DNA of 64,000 nt from Dermanyssus gallinae (GCA_003439945.1 QVRM01003977.1:372001-436000); one strand, 5' to 3'. Counted from the first letter of the stretch, positions 1 to 31,527 are shown. The notes: generated from the letters alone by a model not told the origin. Numbers and translations are program-made.

Positions 1-2790
1 GAAGGGGACAAAATAGATATTTATGAATAAATGAATATTTTTTAAAAAAACACAAAAGTCGCGATACTTTTTGAACACACCTCGTACAGGAGTCGCCAAG
101 CTCGGCCGCGACGCGCTTCTAAATTTATTACGAAGAGAAACATCCATACCAAGACGTCGCGCAGAGATGTCGGTGGCGCCTTAACAGACGTCGTTCGGAA
201 GTTAGAGGGCATCAGTCCTGATTTAGCAGCAACCTTAAAGACGATTGCTGAGGCCCTAAAATCTCTCTTGGCCCTCCTTCCTCTTGCAAAGAAGCTCAAA
301 TCTCTTACATTTCTTTTGGAGGGCACCCACAACTGCTGCGTCAGTTAACGGTGCACCCAGCAATTCGACGTTTTCCTCCGTTAGCCACTTGATATTGCGT
401 AGTTTTGCTCGCACTGCGGCAGCAGTTTCCTCCCTGTCGTTGTGCGATAAAACGAGGAGCTCACATTCATGCTGCCAGATTGGTGAGCTCCCAGGATACG
501 CTAGCGCCAGCCAACGAAAATACGGATGCTTTCCGCTTCAAACATCCAGACGCACCATTGAATCTCTCCATGCCCACACCCCCGGCAATCACACTGCCTT
601 CCTCAACCTCACGTGAAGAGATACTGAGTGCAATGAAGACTTTTAGCCGAAGTTCAGCTGCCGGCCTAGACTTCATAAGGCCTTGTCTGTTGCAGGACTT
701 GTTGTCTAGTGCACTGGGGAACACGGCCAGTCGACTAGCGGACTCCATTGCTAAAGTGGTTGATGTGCTCAGATGGGGCTCGCCCCGTCTTCTCTTTTAC
801 CACTCATCTTTGGGGCAAGAATGTTTGCATAAAAAAAAGATGGCTCATTACGTCCGATCGCTTTTTCTTCAGTCGTTCGCCGACTGGCGGCCAAAATCGG
901 CTGCTACGATAATAAGGTAGCTATTTCAGCAACCCTTGGTCAACACCAGCTAGGATTCGCTACCCCCGGGGGTACAGAGGTAGTGGTCCACTGTGCCCGT
1001 GCATTTTCGCAGTCGCGCAAAATGCCAACGGTAATGGCCAAATTGGACTTCCGAAACGCCTTCAATAGCGTCCGGAGAAAGCATTTGCTTCGAGCCGTCA
1101 AGTCGTGGGCACCATTGCTGTTTCACCAGACGAACCTGGCCTATGGTTCAGGACCATCCCACATAGTAATGCCCCAGAGCGTTATGCCCTCGCAGACAGG
1201 TCTTCAGCAGGGTGATCCCCTGGGTCCTCCACAATTTTGTTTGTGTATCAAGGAATTAGTGAATTCTCTGCAGTGCCCCCTTAATGCCTGGTACTTGGAT
1301 GACGGGATTCTGGGCGGGGACCTCCCGACCGTATCCGGAAATATCCGGAAAGTTAATGATTTTAGTGCAATTAGCGGGCTGACACTGAACCCGGTTAAAT
1401 GCGAAATATATGTCACAGCTCCCAAAGAATTTAAGCCATTAGATTTGAGTAACCTTTTTAACTTGCTCCCGGGCTGTCGCGTAGTGGACAAGGTTAACCT
1501 GGAGCTGCTAGGTGTCCCCTTATTGCCGAACGGCATTGCAAAAGCATTAGACAGTCAAAGAGATAAACTCGACTTCGCCACAGGCAGACTATCCCAATTG
1601 GATGCCCACTGCGGTCTATTCCTTCGTAAATCTTGTTTTTCAGCCACGAGGTTAACACACCTTCTTAGAGGTTCCAACCTGTTTTTCTCACCAGAGCTTT
1701 AACAACCAATGGACTTAGTTTAGACATTTTAGAGATCATACTAAATCTTAAGCTGACTGATACGGCAAGGGAACAGGTAATGCTCCCGGTCTCTTTAGGC
1801 GGTCTAGGTGTGCCGGACGCGGTCATGATGGCAGGACCCGCCATCGTGTCGTCATTGACCCAGGCGGCGGACAGGGTTACAACATTATTGGACAGCGATG
1901 GGTGGGATGCTTATAACGTTGAACTTCAAAAGCTGACCGAAGAATTGTCGTTGCTATTTGATTCTCCTCCGGATGATAGGGCTAACCAGGGTAGTTGGAC
2001 AGTCCCCTTACATGATAAGCGACTAGCAGGCCTGATTAATAGAGCACTTTCTGATGTTGATAGAGCCAGGCTTCGAGCTGTTAGTAGTCAAGGGGCTGGG
2101 ACTTGGTTACACGCCCTGCCCGCGAATTGGGACTCTGTTAGACGACGAGACGACGCGTATAAGCGCAGGGCTGCGGTGTTGACCTAGTCGTGCCCCACCG
2201 ATGTCGTTGTGGTGATTTCGTAGACGCCTTGGCCCATCATGGCCTGTCATGCGCGTTGAGTGCAGGCCGACGAGCGCGTCATTCCGCTTTAAATGACACT
2301 TTTAGCCGCGCACTTATTTCCGCCGGCTTTCCGTGCGTTCTAGAGCCCCGGGTCTTTTGAGGGATGATGGAAAAAGACCTGACGGTCTGACTTTGACGCC
2401 CTTTGAGCGTGTTTGGGACGCAACTGTAACCGACTCATTAGCCCCTTCGATGGTCGGTGCAGGTGCGGACCGAGCAGGTCATGCCTCCAGGTTAGCTGAG
2501 GCTAATAAATGCAGAAAATAGTCAAGTGTCGATTATCCGCACGAATTTTGTCCGTTAGCGTTCAAGACTATGCGAGCTGCAGGCCCCCTTTTGCTCAAGC
2601 TGATTCAGCGGGTCGGTAAAAGCCTTAATCTTTCGACAGGAGACTCGAGGGCATCCGAATTCTTGCGTCAGGGGCTGTCGCTCGACATTCAACAAGGAAA
2701 CGCAGCGTCTGTTCGGGGCACATTGTTGAACTGGGCTAACCCTGGGTTAGAGAACCCGTGATCACACGTTCGCGCGGAGACAATTGTCCA
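1..2790 (+). pseudogene. Decayed non-LTR retrotransposon (LINE-D) with reverse transcriptase and nuclease-like C terminus
   Basis: Open blocks in shifting frames read as one retroelement polyprotein that enters from the left edge. About 405-750 holds a pre-RT block with SSAAGLDFIRP. About 820-900 reads KKDGSLRPIAFSSVVRRLAAK in a shifted frame. Bases 983-1702 hold the RT core with KLDFRNAFNSV, GLQQGDPLGP and the catalytic box as YLDD rather than YADD or FADD, followed by LNPVKCE. Bases 1780-2187 carry an LPVSLGGLGVPD thumb-like block. Bases 2270-2760 hold KRPDGLTL and VWDATVTDSLA, which resemble a PD-(D/E)XK-type nuclease core. At least three frameshifts and several stops make it non-functional. 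The RT call is firm; the nuclease call is inferred from the D..D spacing only. I could not name the clade. Confidence 0.8.
983..1702 (+). pseudogene. RT core fragment of LINE-D
   Basis: This 239-codon open stretch is the best-preserved piece of the decayed element. It has RT motif A (KLDFRNAFNSV, about residues 21-31), the QGDPLGP box (about 76-82) and YLDDGILGG (about 104-112). The upstream and downstream domains lie in other frames, so it is a relic and not an independent gene. Confidence 0.75.
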
Positions 2791-3231
2791 CTCCAAAGTG
2801 CTAACATAGTGAAATTATATAAATAAAAGTCTTAATAATGAATTGCTATTTAACTCAATTCATTAATCTACAGACTCTGTGCGCCGTAGTGTTTGCAGTT
2901 TGCAGTTCAACGCCGCGTTATCCTTCCAAGTGTCAGTGCATATTAGAGTATATGACCTCGGGCTGTTTTAAAGCGTGTTTTATTTCTAATTTCTTCTATG
3001 TTACAATACAACATAATGGTCGCATAATTCGTAAGGCAAAAAAACCTGTGGACGCAGCACTGACAACACAACAGATGGAACCACTTTTATTGGCAGCTAA
3101 CCTAAAACCATATTTCTGTTATTATTTATATCATCAATTATACCACACGCTTAGATGATGATGTGGGGAACCCTCATCATCATCGCCGTCATCATTATCA
3201 TGTGAGTTATAAACTGTATTTTACTAACATT

Positions 3232-3312
3232 ATTGCTTATGAAGCAATGCAGGAGCGGTTACGTCGTGCACGTGAAATGTTGGCTGAGAGACAGCCCGAA
3301 AACGTTCAGGAC
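3232..3312 (+). repeat. SINE tail fragment
   Basis: The stretch from GAAGCAATGC through GTTGGCTGAGAGACAGCCC matches, with some divergence, the body and tail of the tRNA-derived SINE at 20079-20270. The tRNA-like head is missing, so this is a 5'-truncated copy. Confidence 0.5.
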
Positions 3313-3481
3313 GTTTAAAAGCAGTAGTGCACGTGCTGCGACATAGTAGTTGCCACTGTGCTGGTTTGCAGATGATGAGCATAAGGAAGAAGATGAGGCT
3401 GAAAAGGATGATGATGATGGGGACGAGATGGTGATGTTTTGCGTGGCTCTGGCTGTGTCCACACACAGTACCCACAGTACG

Positions 3482-3527
3482 GCACGTCTGGTGGGGTAGA
3501 GCACGTGCTTTACCCCACCAGACGTGC
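3482..3527. repeat. Perfect 17-bp inverted repeat (hairpin)
   Basis: Arms 3482-3498 and 3511-3527 are exact reverse complements. The 12-nt loop itself contains the palindrome GCACGTGC. There is no T-run after it to suggest a Pol III or bacterial-type terminator. Confidence 0.8.
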
Positions 3528-3586
3528 ACCGCCACTACATAAAATCCTTAAAATCTCGTTGATGTTAAAAACGCGTGAGCGATGGA

Positions 3587-3619
3587 GCGTGTCGAGACTG
3601 ATGGTCTGTCTCGACACGC
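3587..3619. repeat. 11-bp inverted repeat
   Basis: Arms 3587-3597 (GCGTGTCGAGA) and 3609-3619 (TCTCGACACGC) are perfect complements around an 11-nt loop. It lies only 60 bp from the stronger hairpin at 3482. Confidence 0.65.
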
Positions 3620-3746
3620 GCAGTTGGCGTTGCTCTTAAGCTGTCAAATATAAAAACAGCCTGACCTCACGGCGCCAAACCGTACACTGTCACAATGTGT
3701 CAACACAGTGTATGGTTGCCGTGTGGGCGTGTATGTAGTAGCACGA

Positions 3747-3863
3747 ATTAATATATTATATGGTACGTAGACTAAGCTACCGGGCGGATAGTACAAGTAA
3801 TACAAGTACCAGTGCCGCCCCCTGATATCTAGTGAGATACAGGTACTACACCAATATATTAAT
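3747..3863. repeat. Possible MITE-like segment with 11-bp terminal inverted repeats
   Basis: ATTAATATATT at 3747-3757 and its reverse complement at 3853-3863 enclose 95 bp of non-coding sequence. The arms are AT-only, so chance pairing is possible. No clear target duplication was identified. Confidence 0.3.
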
Positions 3864-3889
3864 TTTGCCAGTGTATAATGCTCATGGGA

Positions 3890-4888
3890 TGGGTGTTACA
3901 AGTTGCGATCAGCACAGGCCACCCTTGTTACTACACGCAGGCCGGTCTCTCGTTCGCTGCTGGTAACATATGGCCGGTTCGCCACACAGAGCGCCACATA
4001 CATATATAAATATATATATATATATATATGTATGTCACTACTCCGTGCGCGTTGATCGGCGCATATGCACACGCGCTGGCGAACGCGAAGTCAGCCTACG
4101 TGCCCTGTACGTTATCTCGAACCTGTATGCGGGGCAGACGTCACCCGAACGTCGGTCCGGGCGGGCGCCTGCACGTGGTCGATGTGCAAGTGCACGTCAA
4201 CATCTCCCACAACACTCTCCCTCTTAGATGCCGCTCACTGCCACGTGGCCGCGTGGCGACCAAGATGGCCGGCTATCCAAGATGGCCGCGATTGTACGTG
4301 TTCTTGGCGCTCGGCTGCTGTCGTGGGGCGCCATGTGTTGTTGTCGTTGTCGTGGTCATCGTCATCGTCATCGCCGTCTTACCGGCGCCGTAGGTGTGCA
4401 GACAGCGTAACGTGCAGAACGTGGGGGAATTCATCGACGAACGAATTCATTCATGTTCGACTGTTGTGCTGTATGTACAGCGGTGGGCTTTGTCACAATT
4501 CGCTAGTTCTCGGCTCGTTAACGCCTCGTCACCTCATCTCTACCTGACAACAAACATCACTCAATATTTATTATTCGTTGTTGTCTCTCTCTCTCTCTCC
4601 CTCGCTTCCTCTAACCCTCTCTATATATATCTCTCTCTCTGTCTCTCGTTGTTTATTGACCGACTCTGCGCTGACGGCGGAGGACCTGCTTTTATAACGG
4701 TGCCATTTTCGCGCCGCTCGCTATTCACGGTATGGCGTAGACCGCGCTTGCAACCCTCCTGTTGAGTGATCTGGATCGTGGTGTTCAGGTTTCCAACTTG
4801 TCAGACTTCCGATAACAGCAACATACCTCAGTCGATGGAACAAACAGAGTACGGAACTTGTTGACGTGCGTCAAAACGCGAACGACGA
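3890..4888 (+). promoter_or_regulatory. GC/CpG-richer stretch upstream of a possible first coding exon
   Basis: The base composition rises in G, C and CpG relative to both sides. It contains a CT-rich tract (about 4590-4650) and a TTTATAA-like box near 4690, about 200 bp before the ATG at 4889. This would suit a promoter and 5' UTR for the plus-strand gene, but no initiator or transcript evidence is available. Short (TA)n runs occur at 4010-4030. Confidence 0.25.
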
Positions 4889-24907
<20,019 letters not shown>

Positions 24908-25044
24908 GTTTGCTGTTAACGAAAAGTCACCTCGGTTTGCATCGATTCGTTTTTTTGTAAACCTTTCTTTTGCGTAGCTAAGGCATCGACCAACCTAACC
25001 GTCAACAACGACGAACTGGCAGTTTTGTGCTACTTAAAAACTTT

Positions 25045-25144
25045 TCGGGCTGACCCTCAGTCAACATTTAACGCACCCATAAATACAAAAGTGCAACGGT
25101 GGGGATCGAACCCGTGCACCCTGTATGTGCACGAGTTCGATCCC
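25045..25144 (-). repeat. Reversed SINE fragment folded into a B-box hairpin
   Basis: The SINE tail and B-box head read on the minus strand (25,045-25,119). The B-box region is then repeated in opposite orientation: arms 25,102-25,119 and 25,127-25,144, 17 of 18 complementary, 7-nt loop. Confidence 0.75.
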
Positions 25145-25156
25145 GACCGTCCCGAA

Positions 25157-25206
25157 GGCTATTTATTTGAACGCAGTCTATAAAGACTGCGTACAAATAA
25201 ATAGCC
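25157..25206. repeat. 23-bp inverted repeat
   Basis: Two arms that are fully complementary apart from one bulged A-A pair enclose a 4-nt loop. It follows the SINE hairpin by 12 bp. Confidence 0.85.
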
Positions 25207-25324
25207 TCCGGGTTTTGTCACAACTCCTTCGATCTTTGACCAGAGCACATGGATTGCATTAACCGTTCTGCGGATTCGTTTTATAGCCAACTTACAGAAG
25301 ATCTTCTTTAGTGTTTTTTAGACG

Positions 25325-25560
25325 CTATACCGCGTTATAAGTTTGGATCAAATAAAATAGCAAGGAATGCCTGACACTATGCCAAGTGTCTGGGAATTGT
25401 CCCCTATTCCTAATATCGTTAAAAACAACGAAGATGCTTGCCAAGAGTGGCTCAGGCTGGCGTAGTACACCCTGCCTGACCTTACTTTTTCTTCCGGTAA
25501 GGAAGCGCAGTACCTGGCCTACTTCTTCTGCCTCAAAGGGCAGATTCATAGTAGTCGGAT
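25325..25560 (-). pseudogene. Possible LINE RT fragment
   Basis: The minus-strand frame reads LPFEAEEVGQVLRFLTGRKS and FNDIRNRGQFPDTW, resembling the finger region upstream of RT motif A (an acidic helix and a FPdtWr-like motif). It is short and isolated. Confidence 0.35.
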
Positions 25561-26899
25561 TAATAATTTACAGGGATTATAGATGTACTAAGGTGTGTAG
25601 TTTAGTTACCGCTTCGTTCTCTTGTTACCTTGGGACACTGCTAAATCTTCAGGCGCAGAACACTCACCTCTAGGATCTGAATATTTGGTTCGTTGTCTAC
25701 AGCAAAGACCCCACAGCAGAAAAACAATTATCTTTGCTAGGTACGACCGCTAATATAATCTTCTTAAAAGATGACGAAGAATTTGTATTTGGTCACTAAC
25801 TATTCGTTTGTCTTTGTCTTCTTACGGAACGTAGCGTTTCGGGCAAACGTGAACCAACGATTTAGTGACGTCTGCCCAATTAGCAGACAACCATCTTTCT
25901 TATACCAATATATATGGGCCGTATGAGTCCGTAGAGCGGATCCAAAAGCAGTCTTGTACGCACTTTTTATTTGCACGCACATGAAATGTATATTTGTATG
26001 GGGGAAGTTGCCTAACTATTTATACCTTTGTTTTTGTTCTGCAGCCGTAGATACATGGAGAAAATGTATTATGTCGGAGAATGCATATGTATATATATCC
26101 AGAGCTTATGATTACTCCATGTTGGGTAAGAACAAAGATACGAAAAACTTAATACATTTTAACAGGTCCGTGTCAGTCTTACTAATGGTGATTGCGCTCG
26201 TTACCAATATATATTGCACACAGCTTGTCATAATATATATATATGCTCTTACGAAAAAAACGTGCCACATTGTGCCACAAGTACCTATTATGACTTCATA
26301 AACAACTAGAAAAGCGTATATGATATGTAGGCAGTTGAAATATGTTTTTTATTACCCAGTATCGTTCATAGTGACTATAAATCAATAGAAGCACTTAAGT
26401 TTTTCCGAAGAGGGGGCAGAATTGCAATGTCTATCAAAAGCCCACAGCGCCTATCCCTCGCGACAGCCATCAGAGGTTTTGGGGATGCCTGATGCATTGT
26501 CTTCTCTAGGCAGCCGAAGGAAAATCCAACGCGCTTTGTTACCTTGCTGCAGACTCTCTTGTCAGGGATCGACGATAACAAATCAATTATACTCGGGAAC
26601 GCAAATTTCAATATAATGGCGGCACTAGAATTAATTGAAACTCTAGAACACTTCTGCTATAAAGAAGTTGTCGATGTGCCAACCAGGGTGGCAGCCACAA
26701 TACATAAATAAAACCGAATAAAACAGTTTCACATACATCGATCGCATCTATACTAACGGTATACATTGTCGTTGCTCGCATCTGGAGGTGTCTAGCTGCT
26801 TAAAATAAGAAAGGAGAAGAAGGCAGCCTATACGGCGTCTCGCAGTGAACCTCTTAATGCTCAGAGGCGTCAAGCGTATGCTAGACTGAGAAAATGTCT

Positions 26900-28387
26900 C
26901 GTTTTCAAGAAAGTGTCTGCAAATTGAAGACAGCAAAAGATGTTTTAGGTATGCCAAGTTAAATCTGAAACAAGAGAATCGAACCATTCGCAACGATTTA
27001 GTAGTGGTTGATGGCCACGTTAATACTGAGGTATTTCTTACTAATCTTACTCAAACAGACGTTCGTATCAATTAGATCTGCGTGGATCATGCGTTCAAAG
27101 TAATCACTGCTTGCAAACTGTGCCGTAATTACAGGTTGGATGAACTTAACTCGTTATGGAGGAACAATGCAACACTTCCGCTTCGAAAAAAAATAGAGAT
27201 GACACATCTGAAGACTCTGGATCTTGCTGCTGTTGATACGATGGAGTTGTTTAAGGAACAGAACCTTATCACTCCGGAACAAGTAAACAACAACGACAAT
27301 TGAAGAAATCCGTATATTTCCCTCGATCAGTTTTTGACAGACGGTGGCATTAGTTACTAGTAGAAATAGCAAATTTAAATTATTTCAAATGTCTGAATGC
27401 TTAGACTAGCAAGAGTAATCTTTGTCCCGGCGCCATACCTCTTGCGACGTGAATGAAGACCCATTGAATGAGTGCTCCATCCACGTCGCACTTTTACACT
27501 ATTACTGGTTCACAGTATAAAATGGCTACGCGCTCTCCGCCTTAAATCTGATCCTTTCGACGAAACGGGAACGAGCGTTGAAACCTAATTAGTGGAACGT
27601 GCTCGCAAAAGCCTCCTTCAATGTCATCTTTAAAGCATACTTGCATATTATGAGCTGTTCATGAACGCAGCCTCGTGCCGTTTTTTTTCCATAACTTAAA
27701 GGTAACCGTAACCGCAGCGTACGGTATAGAGGCTATACTGCGTTTCACAATAACCAACCTTTCGAATTTAAAACAAGTAAATGCTATGCTTTTTGTTTCT
27801 TCTTCTTTCTGAAAGAAACTGTTTATTTCTGAAAGTTACTATAAGTGTTCACCGCAGTGGCCGCAATCGCCTAATAACTTCAACCCCGCTTTTGTTGAAG
27901 ACAACCTACAACACTGTCTGAAGCGACACCGCTAAAAAAAAGTACAGTTATAACTAAGTGTATGCGTGTGATGTGATACACCAAACCTTGGCGAATAAAA
28001 CCACGACTACTACTATTCTAGCTGATGACTAGAATTAACGTGAGTCCGATATAACATGCCTTTAACGCAATGGATTCCTTAGCCGTTCTTCTTCCGTTTT
28101 TCATGCTGTTACTCTTCCGTTTTTCGCAGAAATTGTAACCGTTATTTACAATGATTTTTGTGATGGTCACTAGCAACAATGCATCGTCTTCCTGCTTCGA
28201 ATGTCATTATTCGATGAGTGCTTCATTGGAATCCAACCAAAGTACTCATATTCATCATAATCCGTTTGATTGTTACTAAAATATCGAGTTCTTCCATGTG
28301 TGTTTAATTGATTATTGAACGTGGTGCAGCTCGCCACTTCTGCCTCTCGCCATCTCGGTGCTCACTTCTGGAGCAACTACATACCGG

Positions 28388-28474
<87 letters not shown>

Positions 28475-28494
28475 TCGTATATACACGCTAAACG

Positions 28495-28558
<64 letters not shown>
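26900..28558. repeat. Diverged partial unit of the tandem array (left flank)
   Basis: Sequence here aligns by eye, with many differences, to about 32,700-35,200 in the inner unit. Shared landmarks: CGTAATTACAGGTTGGATGAAC, GTACGGTATAGA, CACCGCAGT, ACTAGAATTAACGTGAGTCCGA and TTATAAGGCATATACTGACG. It ends at the (TA)n where inner unit 1 begins. Confidence 0.7.
27082..27303 (+). other. Open stretch with a conserved partner in the array units
   Basis: It reads CRNYRLDELNSLWRNNATLP then THLKTLDLAAVDTMELF. The matching region at 32,870-33,070 (and 44,549-44,749) keeps the same words but is split between two frames by an indel. It may be the relic of a host exon. No family is recognised. Confidence 0.3.
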
Positions 28559-28559
<1 letters not shown>

Positions 28560-28570
28560 GTTTAGCGTGT
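28388..28570. repeat. (TA)n arrays within an 18-bp inverted repeat at a duplication boundary
   Basis: Arms ACACGCTAAACGTATATA (28,483-28,500) and its complement (28,553-28,570) enclose (TA)n; another (TA)n lies at 28,388-28,470. The left boundary of inner unit 1 falls at the end of this array. Confidence 0.85.
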
Positions 28571-29843
28571 GTAGCAACTGACAGAAGGCAGCCCTAATAT
28601 TCTATTGTTGGTCATCTTCCGTGTCGTTACTGTGGTTATAAGGCATATACTGACGGACATACCCCATGAAGCAAGGTGATACCACGGCTGGGCTATTCAC
28701 ATATTGTTGGCGTTAGACTAATTAACGGAGTTTTTTTAGCACCGTTACTTTGTGGCCGTGTGCCACTAAACGACGCTAAGCTTACATTTGTTGCTTTAAA
28801 AAAATATATACAAATGTCGTTATGGCGTTTGACTGTTTTTTTTTCTAAATATTTGCTCTGTTTATATTTATTAACATACATCGTTTTGTCTTTGGCGTAT
28901 ATTGACGAACTAAACATCATTATGTTGAGGTAACGCCACACAACTATGTATAGTCCAGCTTTCAAAATGTTTATATATCTGCGTGATCCCGTGCAAGACC
29001 TTAGCGACTGACGGCGAATTCATGAAACTCAGTAGATTCTCTTATGACACGACTCACAAAAGAGATAACGCAACTTCATGTTGCTACAAGTGCAACTATA
29101 ACGAAAAAAGTCCATATTTTGAAATGTGTCGATACGTTCTATGAACATCTCGAGTAAGTGAAGCCTAGAGCAGTCTCCATAACACTCATAAACCTAAGAA
29201 TAGCGCTCAAATTGAAAGTTTATATTTGATAAAAGCGCGTATGTTTTAATTTGACTGCATTGTTCTTTTCTCCGCTATTTAACCAAGGTACATTATACAA
29301 CAAACAATCCTCAGCAATAGCGTGAGTCCCTCTATACATGTATAATTAACGCGTAATTATTTATGTCATTAAACGAAAATATACCACTAGTGGCGCAGCC
29401 CAAAGATCACCACATAGTACCAATGTGCACGTTCGATTTATGACGCTCGTATTGAGAAGTTAGAAACAGGATAATGGGCATTGATAAACTTGTAGTGGTT
29501 GTATTCAATCAAGCCACTTTGTTACCAAGCAAAACATCTTATTGCAAATTACAGCATTTTGTGCCGATATGACTCGTTTTGATATTGCTCTGATATTCGC
29601 CTACAGCAACTAATTGCCCGAATTGTAAAATCTAAAGAGAGAAGATCAGTAAACACTAATCCGTCGATGCAAAGTGTGGGCATCCACAATAGAAAGAATT
29701 CCTCGATAAGCCCATAAGGTGAAAGAAGAAGAAAGGTTATGTCACATAATATCAAAAACTTTTTCAGAGAGACCCCCAGCCAACATTTAACGTTTACAGG
29801 TTTGCTTTCTCATTGCTACGTAAGACGGACCCAATAAATACAT

Positions 29844-31049
29844 TTTTGCTGACGATATGGTAGTGTTAGGGCGGGGTACTAGCGCAGTTTAACAAATGTT
29901 GAATGCATATGGAGAAGCAGCGGAGGACCTGAGCATGGCATTTAATGAAAAAAAGAGCGCAGTTTTAGTATTTAATGGGACTAGGGGGGCAAAGAAGCTT
30001 GTAGTACAGGGAAAAGAATTGGATTATAAAAGTCAGTACAAGTATCTTGGGGTGACAATGACTACAGGGGATGATTATTTAGAGGAAGAAGAGATAATAA
30101 GGAGGAAGAAAGCTGAAAGAGGAAGAAATGCAGTAAGGTGTAAGGGCCTCTGGGGGTTCAATAAATATATAGTAACAAGGAATATAAGGAAGGCCATGTA
30201 TGTACCAGGATTGACCTTTGCTAATGCCTCTCTGGTCCACAGCGCAGGGTTGAGAAAGAAGTTAGAAACAATACAAAGAGAGGTGATGATATTTTCATTG
30301 GGTTGCCGTTATAATTGCGCCAGGGAATTCCTTGAGGGGGAAGAGGGAATGTCAACATTTATACAAAGGGAAGTACAAAGTAAGCTTAGATTTAGTAGTA
30401 GGATTGAAAATGTAACAAATAAAAGATGGGTTAAACAGATGCAGCTGGTAAAGACGGCACTTAGGATTTAAACGAAGTGGGATCGCAGAGTAGAGTTTGC
30501 AGCTAGGGAGATTGGGTACAATTGTCAGCAATGGGCAAGAGCGAGGGTATCAGAAAAAATGGTGAAGTTGAAGGAAAACAAGTTTGGCAACTATGTATGG
30601 AAGGGAAAAGCGGGAAAGGGGCGGGGTAGAATGGGTTTACGATAATTCAAGAGCGAGTGGGCTATTGGCAGATGCCAGGGCAGGGATGTTGGATACAAGG
30701 ATACATAGAGCTAAATACAAGGAGGGGCAAAGTACAAAATGTCGAGCATGTGGGCTAGAGAATGAGTCAATCGAACATATTATTAAAGAATGTATAGCAT
30801 TAGGGGGGAGCAGAGATATAGAGCTGGCGGAGGCCCTAGCTCTAGGACCAAATGTTAGAAATAACCTAGTCGATATTACAAAGAAGAGGTGGTCACAATG
30901 GAAAGCAAATACTCAGTAGGTATTGAAGTAGACATGGATTATATGGATGCGTAGGTAATATATATGCTGCCGCTCTAAGCGCCCCTGATATGAAAGGGTG
31001 ACATCTTTATTTAGGTATACATGCCAAGCGAACAATAAATCAATCAATC
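29844..31049 (+). mobile_element. LINE-C copy 1, 5'-truncated, with (AATC)n tail
   Basis: It starts at the RT catalytic box (FADDMVVLGRG) and ends in AATAAATCAATCAATCA. The 7-bp target duplication AATACAT lies at 29,837-29,843 and 31,050-31,056. C-terminal knuckle: KCRACGLENESIEHIIKEC at about 30,735-30,795. Confidence 0.85.
29896..30471 (+). pseudogene. LINE-C RT thumb/C-terminal frame, unit 1
   Basis: It is open for 191 codons, with KYLGVTMTTGDDYLEEEE and NKYIVTRNIRKAMYVPGL. The frame is closed by TAA at 30,469, where unit 2 reads through (AAA). A deletion near 30,570 shifts the remaining C-terminal block (30,584-30,919) to another frame. Confidence 0.7.
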
Positions 31050-31158
31050 AATACATATGTGCAACAGTGGGGCTCGAACCCGCGCACCAATGTGTCTCCT
31101 CCGGTCGCGAGGCGCACGCGAAATGCACCACGACGTCGGGCTCGACTAAACATAATAT

Positions 31159-31401
31159 TGTGACGAAGTTAGATGCAACAACTACGCAGATACAACAACT
31201 ACGCAACAGAATAGCCAACCGATAATCGACGGCGTCAGTAAGCCGACCAGTCATCCCACCCGACCAAGGAACCATCGCCGGCTGCAGTATACCAGCATTG
31301 TTGTAAACAACCTGGTGAGACGACACCACAGTCGACCGAGCACATCATCAAACGTGCGTCTCGTCTTACTAGGAAACCTGCGGCGACGGCACCTCGTTAC
31401 A
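31159..31401 (+). mobile_element. Solo LTR (Gypsy-type), 243 bp
   Basis: It begins TGTGACGAAG and ends CTCGTTACA, the same termini as the 500-bp LTRs at 37,134 in reverse. It is flanked by ATAT at 31,155-31,158 and 31,402-31,405. It sits exactly in the right target duplication of the SINE. The inner sequence differs from the 500-bp LTRs, so it is a related family. Confidence 0.7.
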
Positions 31402-31485
31402 ATATCAAACATATTCACCTACTCCTCTCTCTTACGTATCGATCCCTCAAAAAGTTATCGAAAATTTCGTATGTAATATATATAC

Positions 31486-31486
31486 G

Positions 31487-31524
<38 letters not shown>
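31486..31524. repeat. (TA)n array in unit 1
   Basis: About 19 TA units; the matching site in unit 2 (about 43,187-43,205) is much shorter, an expansion or contraction since the duplication. Confidence 0.85.

Positions 31525-31527
<3 letters not shown>

Larger units (their letters stand above)
2791..3880. other. Spacer rich in inverted repeats; no gene seen
   Basis: No convincing exon was found. The stretch holds a SINE-tail-like piece near 3230-3310, GAT-rich microsatellite DNA (3150-3210 and 3370-3430) and three separate inverted repeats listed below. Confidence 0.5.
24908..26890. other. Intergenic; repeats and relics only
   Basis: It contains a reversed SINE fragment and two hairpins (25,045-25,206) and a weak minus-strand RT-like fragment (25,325-25,549). 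No host exon was supported. Short open stretches near 26,400 and 26,800 have no recognisable motif. Confidence 0.4.
29757..31149 (-). mobile_element. SINE (reverse) split by LINE-C, with 13-bp target duplication
   Basis: SINE tail 29,757-29,843 and SINE head 31,050-31,149 read on the minus strand; the head has the B box in GGTTCGAGCCCC form. The left duplication ACATAATATCAAA lies at 29,744-29,756. The right copy is ACATAATAT, then the solo LTR, then ATATCAAA. The copy in unit 2 is at about 41,440-42,850. Confidence 0.8.

Noticed and set aside
4028..4765. Overlapping plus-strand open stretches of 120-160 codons
   Set aside because: They lie in a GC-richer stretch where long frames arise by chance; composition is repetitive and no splice or domain signal supports them.
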